DNA of 9,034 nucleotides from Candidatus Pacearchaeota archaeon (GTDB lineage Archaea; Nanobdellota; Nanobdellia; Pacearchaeales; GW2011-AR1): assembly GCA_003694055.1 (NCBI GenBank), contig RFLC01000221.1, positions 1 through 9,034 on the forward strand, written 5' to 3'. Under the pieces are notes generated by a model. That model worked only from the letters and a program-made list of their open reading frames with translations, did no database searches and was not told where the DNA came from. The translations under genes were made by a program, and so were the position numbers. This document shows positions 1 to 5,199 of the stretch, piece by piece. How positions within the stretch are numbered: position 1 is the first letter of the stretch; each line of letters begins with the position of its first letter.

Positions 1-1
1 A

Positions 2-67
2 GAGAGGTATGCAAAAGGTGAAATTACGAAGAAACAATTTGAAAAAATGAAGAAAACATTACGTTGA
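2..67 (+). CDS. C-terminal end of a SHOCT-domain protein (5' end outside window)
   Basis: Only the last 21 codons and the TGA stop are visible. They read ERYAKGEITKKQFEKMKKTL plus a final Arg, which fits the SHOCT (short C-terminal) domain: an aromatic residue followed by A-x-G-E-I-[ST]-x-x-[EQ]-[FY]-x-x-[ML]-K. This about 30-residue helical module usually ends small membrane or secreted proteins and is thought to mediate oligomerisation or interactions. What the rest of the protein is cannot be seen. The reading frame is open to the left edge, so the gene is truncated by the window and not necessarily broken. The identification rests on this short motif alone. Confidence 0.7.
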   Translation, partial: ERYAKGEITKKQFEKMKKTLR

Positions 68-94
68 AAGGTGCCCTTCGTCAGCGACTTCTTC

Positions 95-109
95 GCAACC
101 TTCGGTTGC
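95..109. repeat. Short perfect hairpin downstream of the SHOCT gene
   Basis: GCAACC at 95-100 pairs perfectly with GGTTGC at 104-109 across the 3-base loop TTC. It starts 28 bases after the stop at 67. The pentamer CTTCG occurs four times around it (76, 91, 100 and 120). It could be a transcript-end structure for the SHOCT gene, but no T-run follows it as expected for an archaeal terminator. Confidence 0.45.
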
Positions 110-143
110 TCGACATTCACTTCGTTCAGGGGACTTAACAAGC

Positions 144-210
144 GTTATCATGTTCGCCGGCCGCTTCACTGACTCACCCAAATTTGAGCAAAGCTCAAAC
201 TTCTGATAAC
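144..210. repeat. Nested inverted repeats in the intergenic region
   Basis: GTTATCA (144-150) and TGATAAC (204-210) are perfect 7-base inverted repeats 53 bases apart. Inside them, TTTGAGC (183-189) and GCTCAAA (193-199) form a 7-bp stem with loop AAA. A GC-rich palindromic patch (GCCGGC, near 156-161) also lies inside. The nested layout suggests a folded RNA or a cruciform-capable site between the converging SHOCT gene and the small minus-strand frame ending at 212. I recognise no known RNA family, and there is no tRNA-like arrangement. Confidence 0.4.
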
Positions 211-211
211 T

Positions 212-334
212 CTATACGTTTCCGCGCGCTGCTAATCTTCTGCCGTCGCGCATTGCCACGACTTTGATGCCGAGTTCGTCGAGCTTTCCCCTGATGTATA
301 CTTCAGCAATCTTGCTAACGCGCTCGCTTTCCAT
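212..334 (-). CDS. Possible small protein of 40 residues, or 3' remnant of a decayed gene
   Basis: From ATG at 334 the product begins MESERVSKIAEVYIRGKLDE and ends with a basic tail RRLAARGNV. It is charged and helix-like. This start is chosen because GGGAG lies about five bases before it. The same frame stays open upstream to an ATG at 505 (97 residues), but that longer N-terminal part is less protein-like and has no ribosome site. I recognise no family. It could be a real small gene downstream of Sec61-beta, or the 3' part of a frameshifted gene together with the small frame at 429-524. Coding status is uncertain. Confidence 0.35.
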   Translation of the reverse strand: MESERVSKIAEVYIRGKLDELGIKVVAMRDGRRLAARGNV

Positions 335-428
335 AACTCTCCCTAGGCACATCGCAGCGCAAGCGTTGCGCGGTAATTCAACACAAACTTTACTAGAAGC
401 TCGCCCAAGAAAGAAATTCATCACCAAA

Positions 429-524
429 CTAAGTCCGCTCGTTAAGCAGCGCACCTTGCCAGAGCTTCCAAACAACGCTCTTGCATCCAAACAAGCATGC
501 CTCATCGCGCGCTTCGACGCTCAT
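429..524 (-). CDS. Possible 31-residue small reading frame, or 5' remnant of a decayed gene
   Basis: From ATG at 524, preceded by GAGG four bases upstream, a 31-codon frame runs to a TAG at 429-431. Its product starts MSVEARDEACLFGC and contains a Trp-rich stretch, VVWKLWQ. The composition is more protein-like than that of the overlapping ATG-505 frame, and codon choice resembles the neighbouring genes. It lies 38 bases after the Sec61-beta stop on the same strand, beyond a T-run. A single frameshift near its end would join it to the frame that ends at 212, giving about 103 residues. No family is recognised. It may be spurious. Confidence 0.22.
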   Translation of the reverse strand: MSVEARDEACLFGCKSVVWKLWQGALLNERT

Positions 525-562
525 TTTGCCTCAGAAAGATTTAGAACAAAACCTTTGCAACC

Positions 563-568
563 AAAAAA
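563..568 (-). terminator. Oligo-T terminator for Sec61-beta
   Basis: Six T residues on the minus strand directly follow the Sec61-beta TAG. Archaeal intrinsic termination usually occurs at T-runs without an obligatory hairpin, so this is a plausible 3' end for that short transcript. Confidence 0.45.
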
Positions 569-730
569 CTAACCAAACAAAAACTTCATCAACACAACCC
601 CTGCTCCAAGCGCAACAACAAACGCAACTACTTGCGCAGGGCTAAGCATAAACCTGCTCTCATACTCCTCGTCGTAGCGCATCAAACCGCCAAACACTCC
701 TGGCGTGTAAATCTTGTTTTCCTTTGCCAT
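569..730 (-). CDS. secG: Preprotein translocase subunit Sec61-beta (SecG)
   Basis: A 53-residue protein that fits archaeal Sec61-beta in length and layout. Sec61-beta is the small tail-anchored subunit that sits beside SecY and SecE in the membrane translocon. Residues 1-28 are hydrophilic and contain the family-like pattern P-x-x-x-G-G-L-M-R-Y-D-E-E (P10, G14-G15, R18-Y19, then D-E-E). A Ser-Pro pair (30-31) comes just before a single membrane helix spanning about residues 32-52 and ending KFLFG. It starts at ATG 730. A TATA box centred about 25 bases upstream implies transcription starting at or near the ATG, so the mRNA is probably leaderless, which agrees with the absence of a Shine-Dalgarno site. 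It diverges from the gene at 815 and is followed by a T6 run. Family assignment is strong despite the short length. Confidence 0.88.
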   Translation of the reverse strand: MAKENKIYTPGVFGGLMRYDEEYESRFMLSPAQVVAFVVALGAGVVLMKFLFG

Positions 731-750
731 GCCAAAACAAACAACGCCGC

Positions 751-759
751 ATATAAAAA
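751..759 (-). promoter_or_regulatory. TATA box for Sec61-beta
   Basis: On the minus strand this reads TTTTTATAT, 21-29 bases before the ATG at 730. That spacing puts the start site at the start codon (leaderless transcript). It shares an 84-base divergent promoter region (731-814) with the gene starting at 815. Confidence 0.6.
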
Positions 760-786
760 CATTGCGCTGCCCTGAGAACCCAAAAA

Positions 787-793
787 TTAAATA
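787..793 (+). promoter_or_regulatory. TATA box for the 815 gene
   Basis: TTAAATA preceded by an A-rich stretch (AAAAA, a possible BRE) lies 21-28 bases before ATG 815. This predicts initiation at about that ATG and supports it over the in-frame TTG at 800, which lies only about 7 bases past the TATA box. Confidence 0.55.
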
Positions 794-814
794 CTTGCTT
801 TGCGTAGAGATGGA

Positions 815-1159
815 ATGCTAAACAAACGCGCGCTTTTTGGATTGCACGCAGTCATCGTGGTGGTATTCTTCGCTCTAGGCGTTTTCATCGGATTTAAGAT
901 TGCGCAAAATGTGTTCAACTCTCAACTGGCAGAAAAGGAAGCAAAAATTGAGGAAAAAACATTTGCACTTGGCCAGTGCTTTGAGTCCCAGGCAAGCTTG
1001 TGCGAGCGAGCCGGCGGAAGCTGGCAAACTACCGACGCGAACCAAGGAAGCTGTGCCCTGCCAACTGAAAATCCACAAGGAGAGCAAGCACCTCAAACAG
1101 AAGACTCGCCAAATGAGACAGAGCAAAACAATTCCACAACGCAAAACGAAAGCGCATAG
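815..1159 (+). CDS. Hypothetical membrane-anchored protein with Cys-containing domain and Q/N/T-rich tail
   Basis: A 114-residue protein of no family I recognise. Residues 1-6 are basic, and about 9-31 form one uncleaved-looking membrane helix (IVVVFFALGVFIGF), so it is probably an N-terminal signal anchor. A short charged helix, possibly coiled coil (about 36-52, E/K-rich), follows. Next is a small segment with three cysteines (C55, C63, C80) and a GGSW motif, then a low-complexity tail (about 83-114) of Gln, Glu, Asn and Thr. The tail holds four N-x-S/T sequons (N100, N105, N106, N111). With the N-terminus inside, the tail would face the cell surface and could be glycosylated. ATG 815 is preferred over TTG 800 because the TATA box fits a leaderless start there. 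It is monocistronic and diverges from Sec61-beta. Confidence 0.72.
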   Translation: MLNKRALFGLHAVIVVVFFALGVFIGFKIAQNVFNSQLAEKEAKIEEKTFALGQCFESQASLCERAGGSWQTTDANQGSCALPTENPQGEQAPQTEDSPNETEQNNSTTQNESA

Positions 1160-1194
1160 TGCAACGAAAACAACGCCCTAACCTTCTCTCGCAA

Positions 1195-1214
1195 GCTAAC
1201 ATTTTCCCGTTAGC
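1195..1214. repeat. Hairpin in the convergent intergenic region
   Basis: GCTAAC (1195-1200) and GTTAGC (1209-1214) form a perfect 6-bp stem around the loop ATTTTCCC. It lies between the converging stops at 1159 and 1288, so it may help end transcripts from either side. Nothing else is evident in this 128-base gap. Confidence 0.35.
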
Positions 1215-1287
1215 GCTCGCAAAACCTCTCGCCAATCACGCGCAGCAAACACCCTTGGCCCTCGCAAACTCAAGCTAGCTCAACCTG

Positions 1288-2937
1288 CTACTTTTTCTTC
1301 TTTTTCTTGCTCAAAAGCGCTGCGACCCCGCCGACAGCAGCCACAACCAAAGCCAAGCCCAACACGCCTTGCATCCCTTTGCCCGGCGCAAAAATGCTCG
1401 AGAAGAAAGAGCTGACTGGGTTTTTGCTCACATCCCCTACCGTTGCACTTTTATAGGTTGTCTTAATAATCTCCCCGGTGTCACGATCTTTAGTAAAAGA
1501 TATCTCATCAATAACCTCTCCATTTGCATCTCTTGCGCTAATGATGTCTAACTTCGCACCTTTATCCAGAATGTTCTGCAAATGCCTCCCTCCGTGCAAC
1601 TCGCCAGTTTTCTCTATTTCAAGTTTATGCCCGTTAACATCAAAAGTTACCTGCCCGTCATCCTTAATAGAACCTAGAAGTCTCCCTTTAGTTGCCTTTG
1701 ACATGTCCACCTCCACCGGGCCTCTCAGTTTTTCAGGCATGCTGACCTTTAAGTTTGCGCTGTCTTTGATAACAATCTTATCGGGCTGTCCGTCAGAGTT
1801 GAAATGCACTCCTGCAGTGTTCTTCCCCAACTTATCTGCGCTAAGCCCATTAGAATCGCCTCTGAACACATCAACCCGTGTATTAGTTCTGCTAAGCGGC
1901 GCATCATCTGGAGATAGTGTGGCTATTGGCTTCCCATCGCTGTCAAGCCGCGAGAACTTTCCATCGTTAAAACTAAACCTGTCGCTCTTCAGAGTTAAAC
2001 CCTTGCCGTCGTAAGAGGTCTGGCCCACTTCCTCACTTTCTATCTTAAATTTGCCAGACGCAAGTCCTTGCCCTTTGTTTAGGTTAGCGCTAAAATCGCT
2101 CTCGCCTGTAATCTTGACGTGTTTCCCATAAGCATTTGTGCCAATCACAGAACCCTTGTCACCACTCACAACAAAACCCTTGCTACTAACATCTGCCGAA
2201 CTAAACTCAGCTTCTCCACCCTTCAAATCCACCTTCCACTTTCCTCCCTCAAACCCTACTGACGCTTCGCCTTTTGGTGAAATCTCACTGCCGCTCTTAA
2301 ACTTCACATGCCCGTCTTGTGATAAGGTTAGCTTCTCTCCGCTTGCCTTCACTTGGTCAATATTTATCTTTGTCGAATACTTCCCCTCCTCTCCTAAATT
2401 GAGAATGTTATTCTCCTTGTCAAAACCTGCAACTTTCGGCGCTGCGCCGTTTTGGGGAATCTCAAACGCCTCGCCATCGCCAAGCTTGCTTAACCATGTC
2501 TTTCTCACGTTGCCGTAATCATCTGAGTTTAACTTCTCCAAAAAACCTCCTCCGCCTGCAGCTCGGTTGTTCAGCTCATCCATCAGCTTGCTATCTTGCC
2601 CAAACAACTCTCCCGCTGCATTGGCGTTTTCTAGATTATCATTCACTCCCTTCAACAACGCACTATCATCAAGTCTTTTCAACGCATCAGGGTTGTTCTT
2701 GCAGTTGTTAACGAGATCTGCAGCTGTTACTCCACCACTAGGCAAGCCGCTAATACCATCCAAGCCAGTCAGTGCGCCATTCTGACCCACACCTATCTTC
2801 GCATTGGATTGAGCAATACTATTGCAAACACTATTCCAGTTAGTACCTTGATTTTGCGCCCCAACAAAGTGCGCGAAAGCTACAACTGCAACCACAAGCA
2901 CTGCAATCTCAAAAACTGCAATAGGTTTAGTCCTCAT
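1288..2937 (-). CDS. Secreted, C-terminally anchored surface protein, probably beta-rich (hypothetical)
   Basis: A 549-residue protein, second gene of a two-gene operon. The N-terminus MRTKP is followed by a hydrophobic core (about 6-25) and a likely signal-peptidase I site after V-G-A (residue 27), so mature protein would start QNQ. After an Asn/Asp-rich helical region with two cysteines (about 30-135), residues about 160-500 consist of short alternating strands separated by Gly/Asp/Asn turns, many built like G-K-x-x-V-x-x-x-G or S-x-D-G-K. This suggests a beta-solenoid or stacked-sheet fold, though I see no exact sequence repeat and no named domain. The end has one membrane helix (about 521-542) and six lysines, giving a C-terminal anchor with the bulk outside. 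ATG 2937 is preferred over ATG 2943: GAGGT at 2944-2948 is six bases from the former but touches the latter. It overlaps the upstream gene by 11 bases, implying coupled translation. Confidence 0.8.
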   Translation of the reverse strand: MRTKPIAVFEIAVLVVAVVAFAHFVGAQNQGTNWNSVCNSIAQSNAKIGVGQNGALTGLDGISGLPSGGVTAADLVNNCKNNPDALKRLDDSALLKGVNDNLENANAAGELFGQDSKLMDELNNRAAGGGGFLEKLNSDDYGNVRKTWLSKLGDGEAFEIPQNGAAPKVAGFDKENNILNLGEEGKYSTKINIDQVKASGEKLTLSQDGHVKFKSGSEISPKGEASVGFEGGKWKVDLKGGEAEFSSADVSSKGFVVSGDKGSVIGTNAYGKHVKITGESDFSANLNKGQGLASGKFKIESEEVGQTSYDGKGLTLKSDRFSFNDGKFSRLDSDGKPIATLSPDDAPLSRTNTRVDVFRGDSNGLSADKLGKNTAGVHFNSDGQPDKIVIKDSANLKVSMPEKLRGPVEVDMSKATKGRLLGSIKDDGQVTFDVNGHKLEIEKTGELHGGRHLQNILDKGAKLDIISARDANGEVIDEISFTKDRDTGEIIKTTYKSATVGDVSKNPVSSFFSSIFAPGKGMQGVLGLALVVAAVGGVAALLSKKKKKK

Positions 2938-3679
2938 TTGCATACCTCACTGCAAACGCATACCTATATTTAAGTTCTTTGTAGCTGTCAGGGAACTCAA
3001 ACACAAAAACAAAAGTGTTCGGGTCGATGTTGATGACCTCGAACTTAATGTTTTTCTCATACGCAAGCTCGGAAAATCCGATGAGCGGCACATCATTCGC
3101 GTGAGCCATCTGCAAATCCATCGCTGCCTTGATAGTGTTATACTTCTCAATCAAATCAAACGGCACCTCTCTCTCATAGGTTGTGAAGCGCGCGCTCTCC
3201 TCGCCGCGCGACACTGCAACAGGATAGTTCAAGCTTGCCCTGACTGCTCCAGGAACAATATCAACCCTTGCCTTCGGCGCCTCTTGCACGCTCACGCTAA
3301 ACCCTGCCTTCTCAAAGTCATCAAAATCCCCGACGCAATGGTCCACACTAAATTCCACCGCCCTTGCTAGCTCCTCTTTCATCTGATCAAGCGTAATCAT
3401 TCGCGCATTGCCTTGGTCGTAAAAGACAGGTATGCCAGCATACCCAAACTCAACGCTGTCATCTGGCGGCAAAAAGTAACCCCCTTGAACTGAGTTAAAA
3501 TAAATTGCTTCCATCAATGCAGTTTCCAAACAATCGCCAATGTAGTCAGGGACATCGCTAAGCTGCACTTGCCTGCCAGCGTTCGGCGACGAGCGAGTGA
3601 GAAAGAAAACCACAAGCCCGACAGCGACAATAACCACTGCAATCACAATATAAACAGTTGCCTGACCTCTTTTTTCCAT
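2927..3679 (-). CDS. Surface protein with class III (prepilin-like) signal peptide, conserved archaeal hypothetical
   Basis: A 250-residue protein. MEKRGQATVYIVI followed by a hydrophobic helix (about 7-27) is a typical archaeal class III signal. A prepilin-type peptidase would cut between Gly5 and Gln6 and leave the helix as a membrane or filament anchor. The rest is an extracellular domain. The patterns D-Y-I-x-x-C-L-x-x-A (C50), Q-G-G-Y (65-68), C115 and a strand-rich end (about 212-245) resemble, from memory, a family common in DPANN archaea with no assigned function. C50 and C115 could form a disulfide. ATG 3679 is chosen over the in-frame start at 3763 because it puts the signal motif at the N-terminus, has GTGAG just upstream, and lies 32-39 bases after a TATA box. 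It is the first gene of the operon with the 549-residue protein and may help export or anchor it, which is inference. Confidence 0.82.
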   Translation of the reverse strand: MEKRGQATVYIVIAVVIVAVGLVVFFLTRSSPNAGRQVQLSDVPDYIGDCLETALMEAIYFNSVQGGYFLPPDDSVEFGYAGIPVFYDQGNARMITLDQMKEELARAVEFSVDHCVGDFDDFEKAGFSVSVQEAPKARVDIVPGAVRASLNYPVAVSRGEESARFTTYEREVPFDLIEKYNTIKAAMDLQMAHANDVPLIGFSELAYEKNIKFEVINIDPNTFVFVFEFPDSYKELKYRYAFAVRYANED

Positions 3680-3708
3680 CTTGCTCACTTTACTTAACAC
3701 AAACAAAC

Positions 3709-3720
3709 TTTTTAATATTT
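3709..3720 (-). promoter_or_regulatory. TATA box for the surface-protein operon
   Basis: The minus strand reads AAATATTAAAAA. A start site about 25 bases downstream would leave a leader of roughly ten bases before ATG 3679, enough to hold the GTGAG ribosome site. It lies in the divergent region 3680-3853 shared with the 2-oxoacid dehydrogenase operon. Confidence 0.5.
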
Positions 3721-3823
3721 TCGCAAGCACAAAGCAACCTTCCGACCCTATAAACTCCAACACTCTCCCAGCTCATTTAGCTTTAGCAAATAAAAACCAG
3801 CCATCTCAGATAAAACTAGAAAG

Positions 3824-3832
3824 TTTTATATA
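3824..3832 (+). promoter_or_regulatory. TATA box for the 2-oxoacid dehydrogenase operon
   Basis: TTTTATATA is a near-ideal archaeal TATA element, ending 21 bases before ATG 3854 and preceded by a purine-rich AACTAGAAAG that could be the BRE. The first gene has no Shine-Dalgarno site, so the operon mRNA is probably leaderless, whereas the internal genes E1-alpha, ligase and E2 have clear ones. Confidence 0.68.
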
Positions 3833-3853
3833 GCGCGCAATCTAACTCAAGAC

Positions 3854-4114
3854 ATGAGCAAGATTTACATGTTCTATGGAGAGGAGTGTATCCACTGCCA
3901 CGAGATGTTCCCTCTTGTTGAAAAACTTGAAAAAGAAGAAGGTGTGGAGGTTGAGAAATTCGAGATATGGCATAACTCTGCCAACAAGAAAAAATACGAC
4001 GAATGCAACAAGGGAGTGCGATGCACAGGAGTTCCGTTCTTTTACAATCCTGAAACTGGCAAGAGCATTTGCGGCGCTGTGGACTACGACGAGTTGAAGA
4101 AGCTAGTTGAGTAG
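3854..4114 (+). CDS. Thioredoxin/glutaredoxin-like protein with CxxC active site
   Basis: An 86-residue single-domain protein of the thioredoxin fold, probably cytoplasmic as there is no signal peptide. Strand one (KIYMFYG) leads to the redox motif C12-I-H-C15 at the start of a helix. The second strand ends FEIWHN. The cis-proline loop is G59-V60-P61 followed by FFYN, and then a final G-x-x-x-Y-D-E-L helix. Three further cysteines (C51, C57, C73) are unusual for so small a protein and could bind metal or form a second disulfide. The length fits glutaredoxin-like members, not full thioredoxins. It is the first gene after a strong TATA box and ends only 8 bases before E1-alpha, so it is probably co-transcribed. 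A role in thiol exchange with the lipoyl group is possible but unproven. It could also be a general disulfide reductase. Confidence 0.85.
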   Translation: MSKIYMFYGEECIHCHEMFPLVEKLEKEEGVEVEKFEIWHNSANKKKYDECNKGVRCTGVPFFYNPETGKSICGAVDYDELKKLVE

Positions 4115-4122
4115 AGGTGTGG

Positions 4123-5199
4123 ATGAAAAAACGCATAGCAAGTTTTGATATTTATTATTTGCAAGTTCTCGACGAGAAAGGAAAGTGCGACGCAAAGCTT
4201 GCGCCAAAAATTCCTGCAAAGAGATTGAAAGAGATGTACTGGCTCATGCTCCTAACCCGCGCTTTCGACGAAAAAGCATTGAATTTGCAACGGCAGGGGA
4301 GGATAGGCACTTACGCTCAAGTCAAGGGTCAGGAGGCATGCCAGATTGGAAGCGCAATCCTCATGCAAGAGCAAGACCTTGCCTTCCCTTCGTTCAGAGA
4401 GCATGGGGTTTTCATCGCGCGAGGAACGCCTCTTGAAAAGCTCTTTCTTTACTGGGGCGGCGACGAGCGCGGCATGGACTTAGGAAAAGTAAATGTCTTT
4501 CCTGTTTCAATTCCCGTGGGAACGCACCCTTTGCATGCAGTTGGCGCTGCCTATGCCTACAAATTTCAAAAAAAGAACGCTGTGACGCTAGCATACTTTG
4601 GCGACGGCGCGACATCTGAGGGCGACTTTCACGAGGCAATGAACTTTGCAGGAGTTTGGCAGGCACCTGTTGTTTTCATCTGCCAAAACAACCAGTGGGC
4701 AATCTCCACGCCTGCAAGCAAGCAAACCGCGGCAAAAACCCTTGCACAGAAAGCAATCGCTTATGGCATGCGCTCAGTGCAAGTCGACGGCAACGATGTA
4801 CTGGGAGTTTACAGCGCAACCAAAGAAGCAATTGAAAACGCAAGAAAAGGCAAGGGTCCGACGCTGATAGAGTGCAAAACCTACCGCTTAGGCGACCACA
4901 CAACCTCAGACGACGCGCGCAGATACCGCTCAGAAAACGAGGTGAAGGCATGGGAGAAAAAAGACCCAATAACAAGGTTTGAGAAATACCTCTTATCAAA
5001 AGGAGTTCTCTCCCAACAACTTGCGCAAGAGATGAAAGAAAAGGCAAAGCAGGAAGTGGAGAAGGCAGTGAAAAATTACGAGTCAACTCCAAAAGCAAGT
5101 CCTGAGATAATCTTTGAGAATGTTTACGCTAGCTTGCCTGCAAACTTGCAAGCTCAGCTTGAGGAGTTAAAAGATGAAACTGGAAGCTCGGCTAGTTAA
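4123..5199 (+). CDS. pdhA: 2-oxoacid (pyruvate-type) dehydrogenase E1 component, alpha subunit
   Basis: A 358-residue protein, full length for the bacterial-type alpha chain. With the beta chain it forms the thiamine-diphosphate enzyme that decarboxylates a 2-oxoacid and transfers the acyl group to the lipoyl group of E2. The thiamine-diphosphate/Mg motif is intact: G160-D161-G162 then A-T-S-E-G-D, ending N189-N190 before Q-W-A-I-S. F-R-E-H-G (91-95) and the active-site loop R-L-G-D-H-T-T-S-D-D (255-264, H259) are also present. ATG 4123 is chosen over GTG 4117 because GAGGTG (4114-4119) is its ribosome site and would overlap the GTG. The ligase gene begins 26 bases before this stop. The substrate is uncertain: archaeal homologues such as those of Thermoplasma act on branched-chain 2-oxoacids, so the pdhA symbol records family, not proven specificity. 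Confidence 0.93.
   Translation: MKKRIASFDIYYLQVLDEKGKCDAKLAPKIPAKRLKEMYWLMLLTRAFDEKALNLQRQGRIGTYAQVKGQEACQIGSAILMQEQDLAFPSFREHGVFIARGTPLEKLFLYWGGDERGMDLGKVNVFPVSIPVGTHPLHAVGAAYAYKFQKKNAVTLAYFGDGATSEGDFHEAMNFAGVWQAPVVFICQNNQWAISTPASKQTAAKTLAQKAIAYGMRSVQVDGNDVLGVYSATKEAIENARKGKGPTLIECKTYRLGDHTTSDDARRYRSENEVKAWEKKDPITRFEKYLLSKGVLSQQLAQEMKEKAKQEVEKAVKNYESTPKASPEIIFENVYASLPANLQAQLEELKDETGSSAS
5161..5166 (+). promoter_or_regulatory. Ribosome binding site that fixes the ligase start
   Basis: GAGGAG sits inside the E1-alpha coding region, seven bases before ATG 5174. It supports a genuine 26-base overlap and reinitiation-type coupling of the ligase to E1-alpha translation. Confidence 0.7.

Noticed and set aside
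68..211. tRNA, SRP RNA or RNase P RNA
   Set aside because: No T-loop GTTCRA with matching acceptor and anticodon stems, and no conserved SRP or RNase P core motifs were found on either strand.
429..431. In-frame TAG read as pyrrolysine, extending the 524 frame by about a dozen codons
   Set aside because: The extension soon meets tandem stops and there is no sign of pyrrolysine machinery here; a frameshift or a true stop is simpler.
264..572. Plus-strand 102-residue frame
   Set aside because: It has no promoter or ribosome site, a low-complexity start, and runs antisense over the small minus-strand frames into the end of Sec61-beta.
1478..2518. Plus-strand open frames inside the 549-residue surface gene
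   Set aside because: They are Ser/Pro/Leu-rich mirror frames of a Lys/Asp/Gly-rich gene that has signal peptide, anchor and ribosome site on the minus strand.
3680..3763. N-terminal extension of the class III signal protein to position 3763
   Set aside because: It would bury the signal motif 28 residues inside and would start upstream of the TATA box at 3709-3720.
4117..4119. GTG start for E1-alpha
   Set aside because: It lies inside GAGGTG, which is better read as the ribosome site for ATG 4123.
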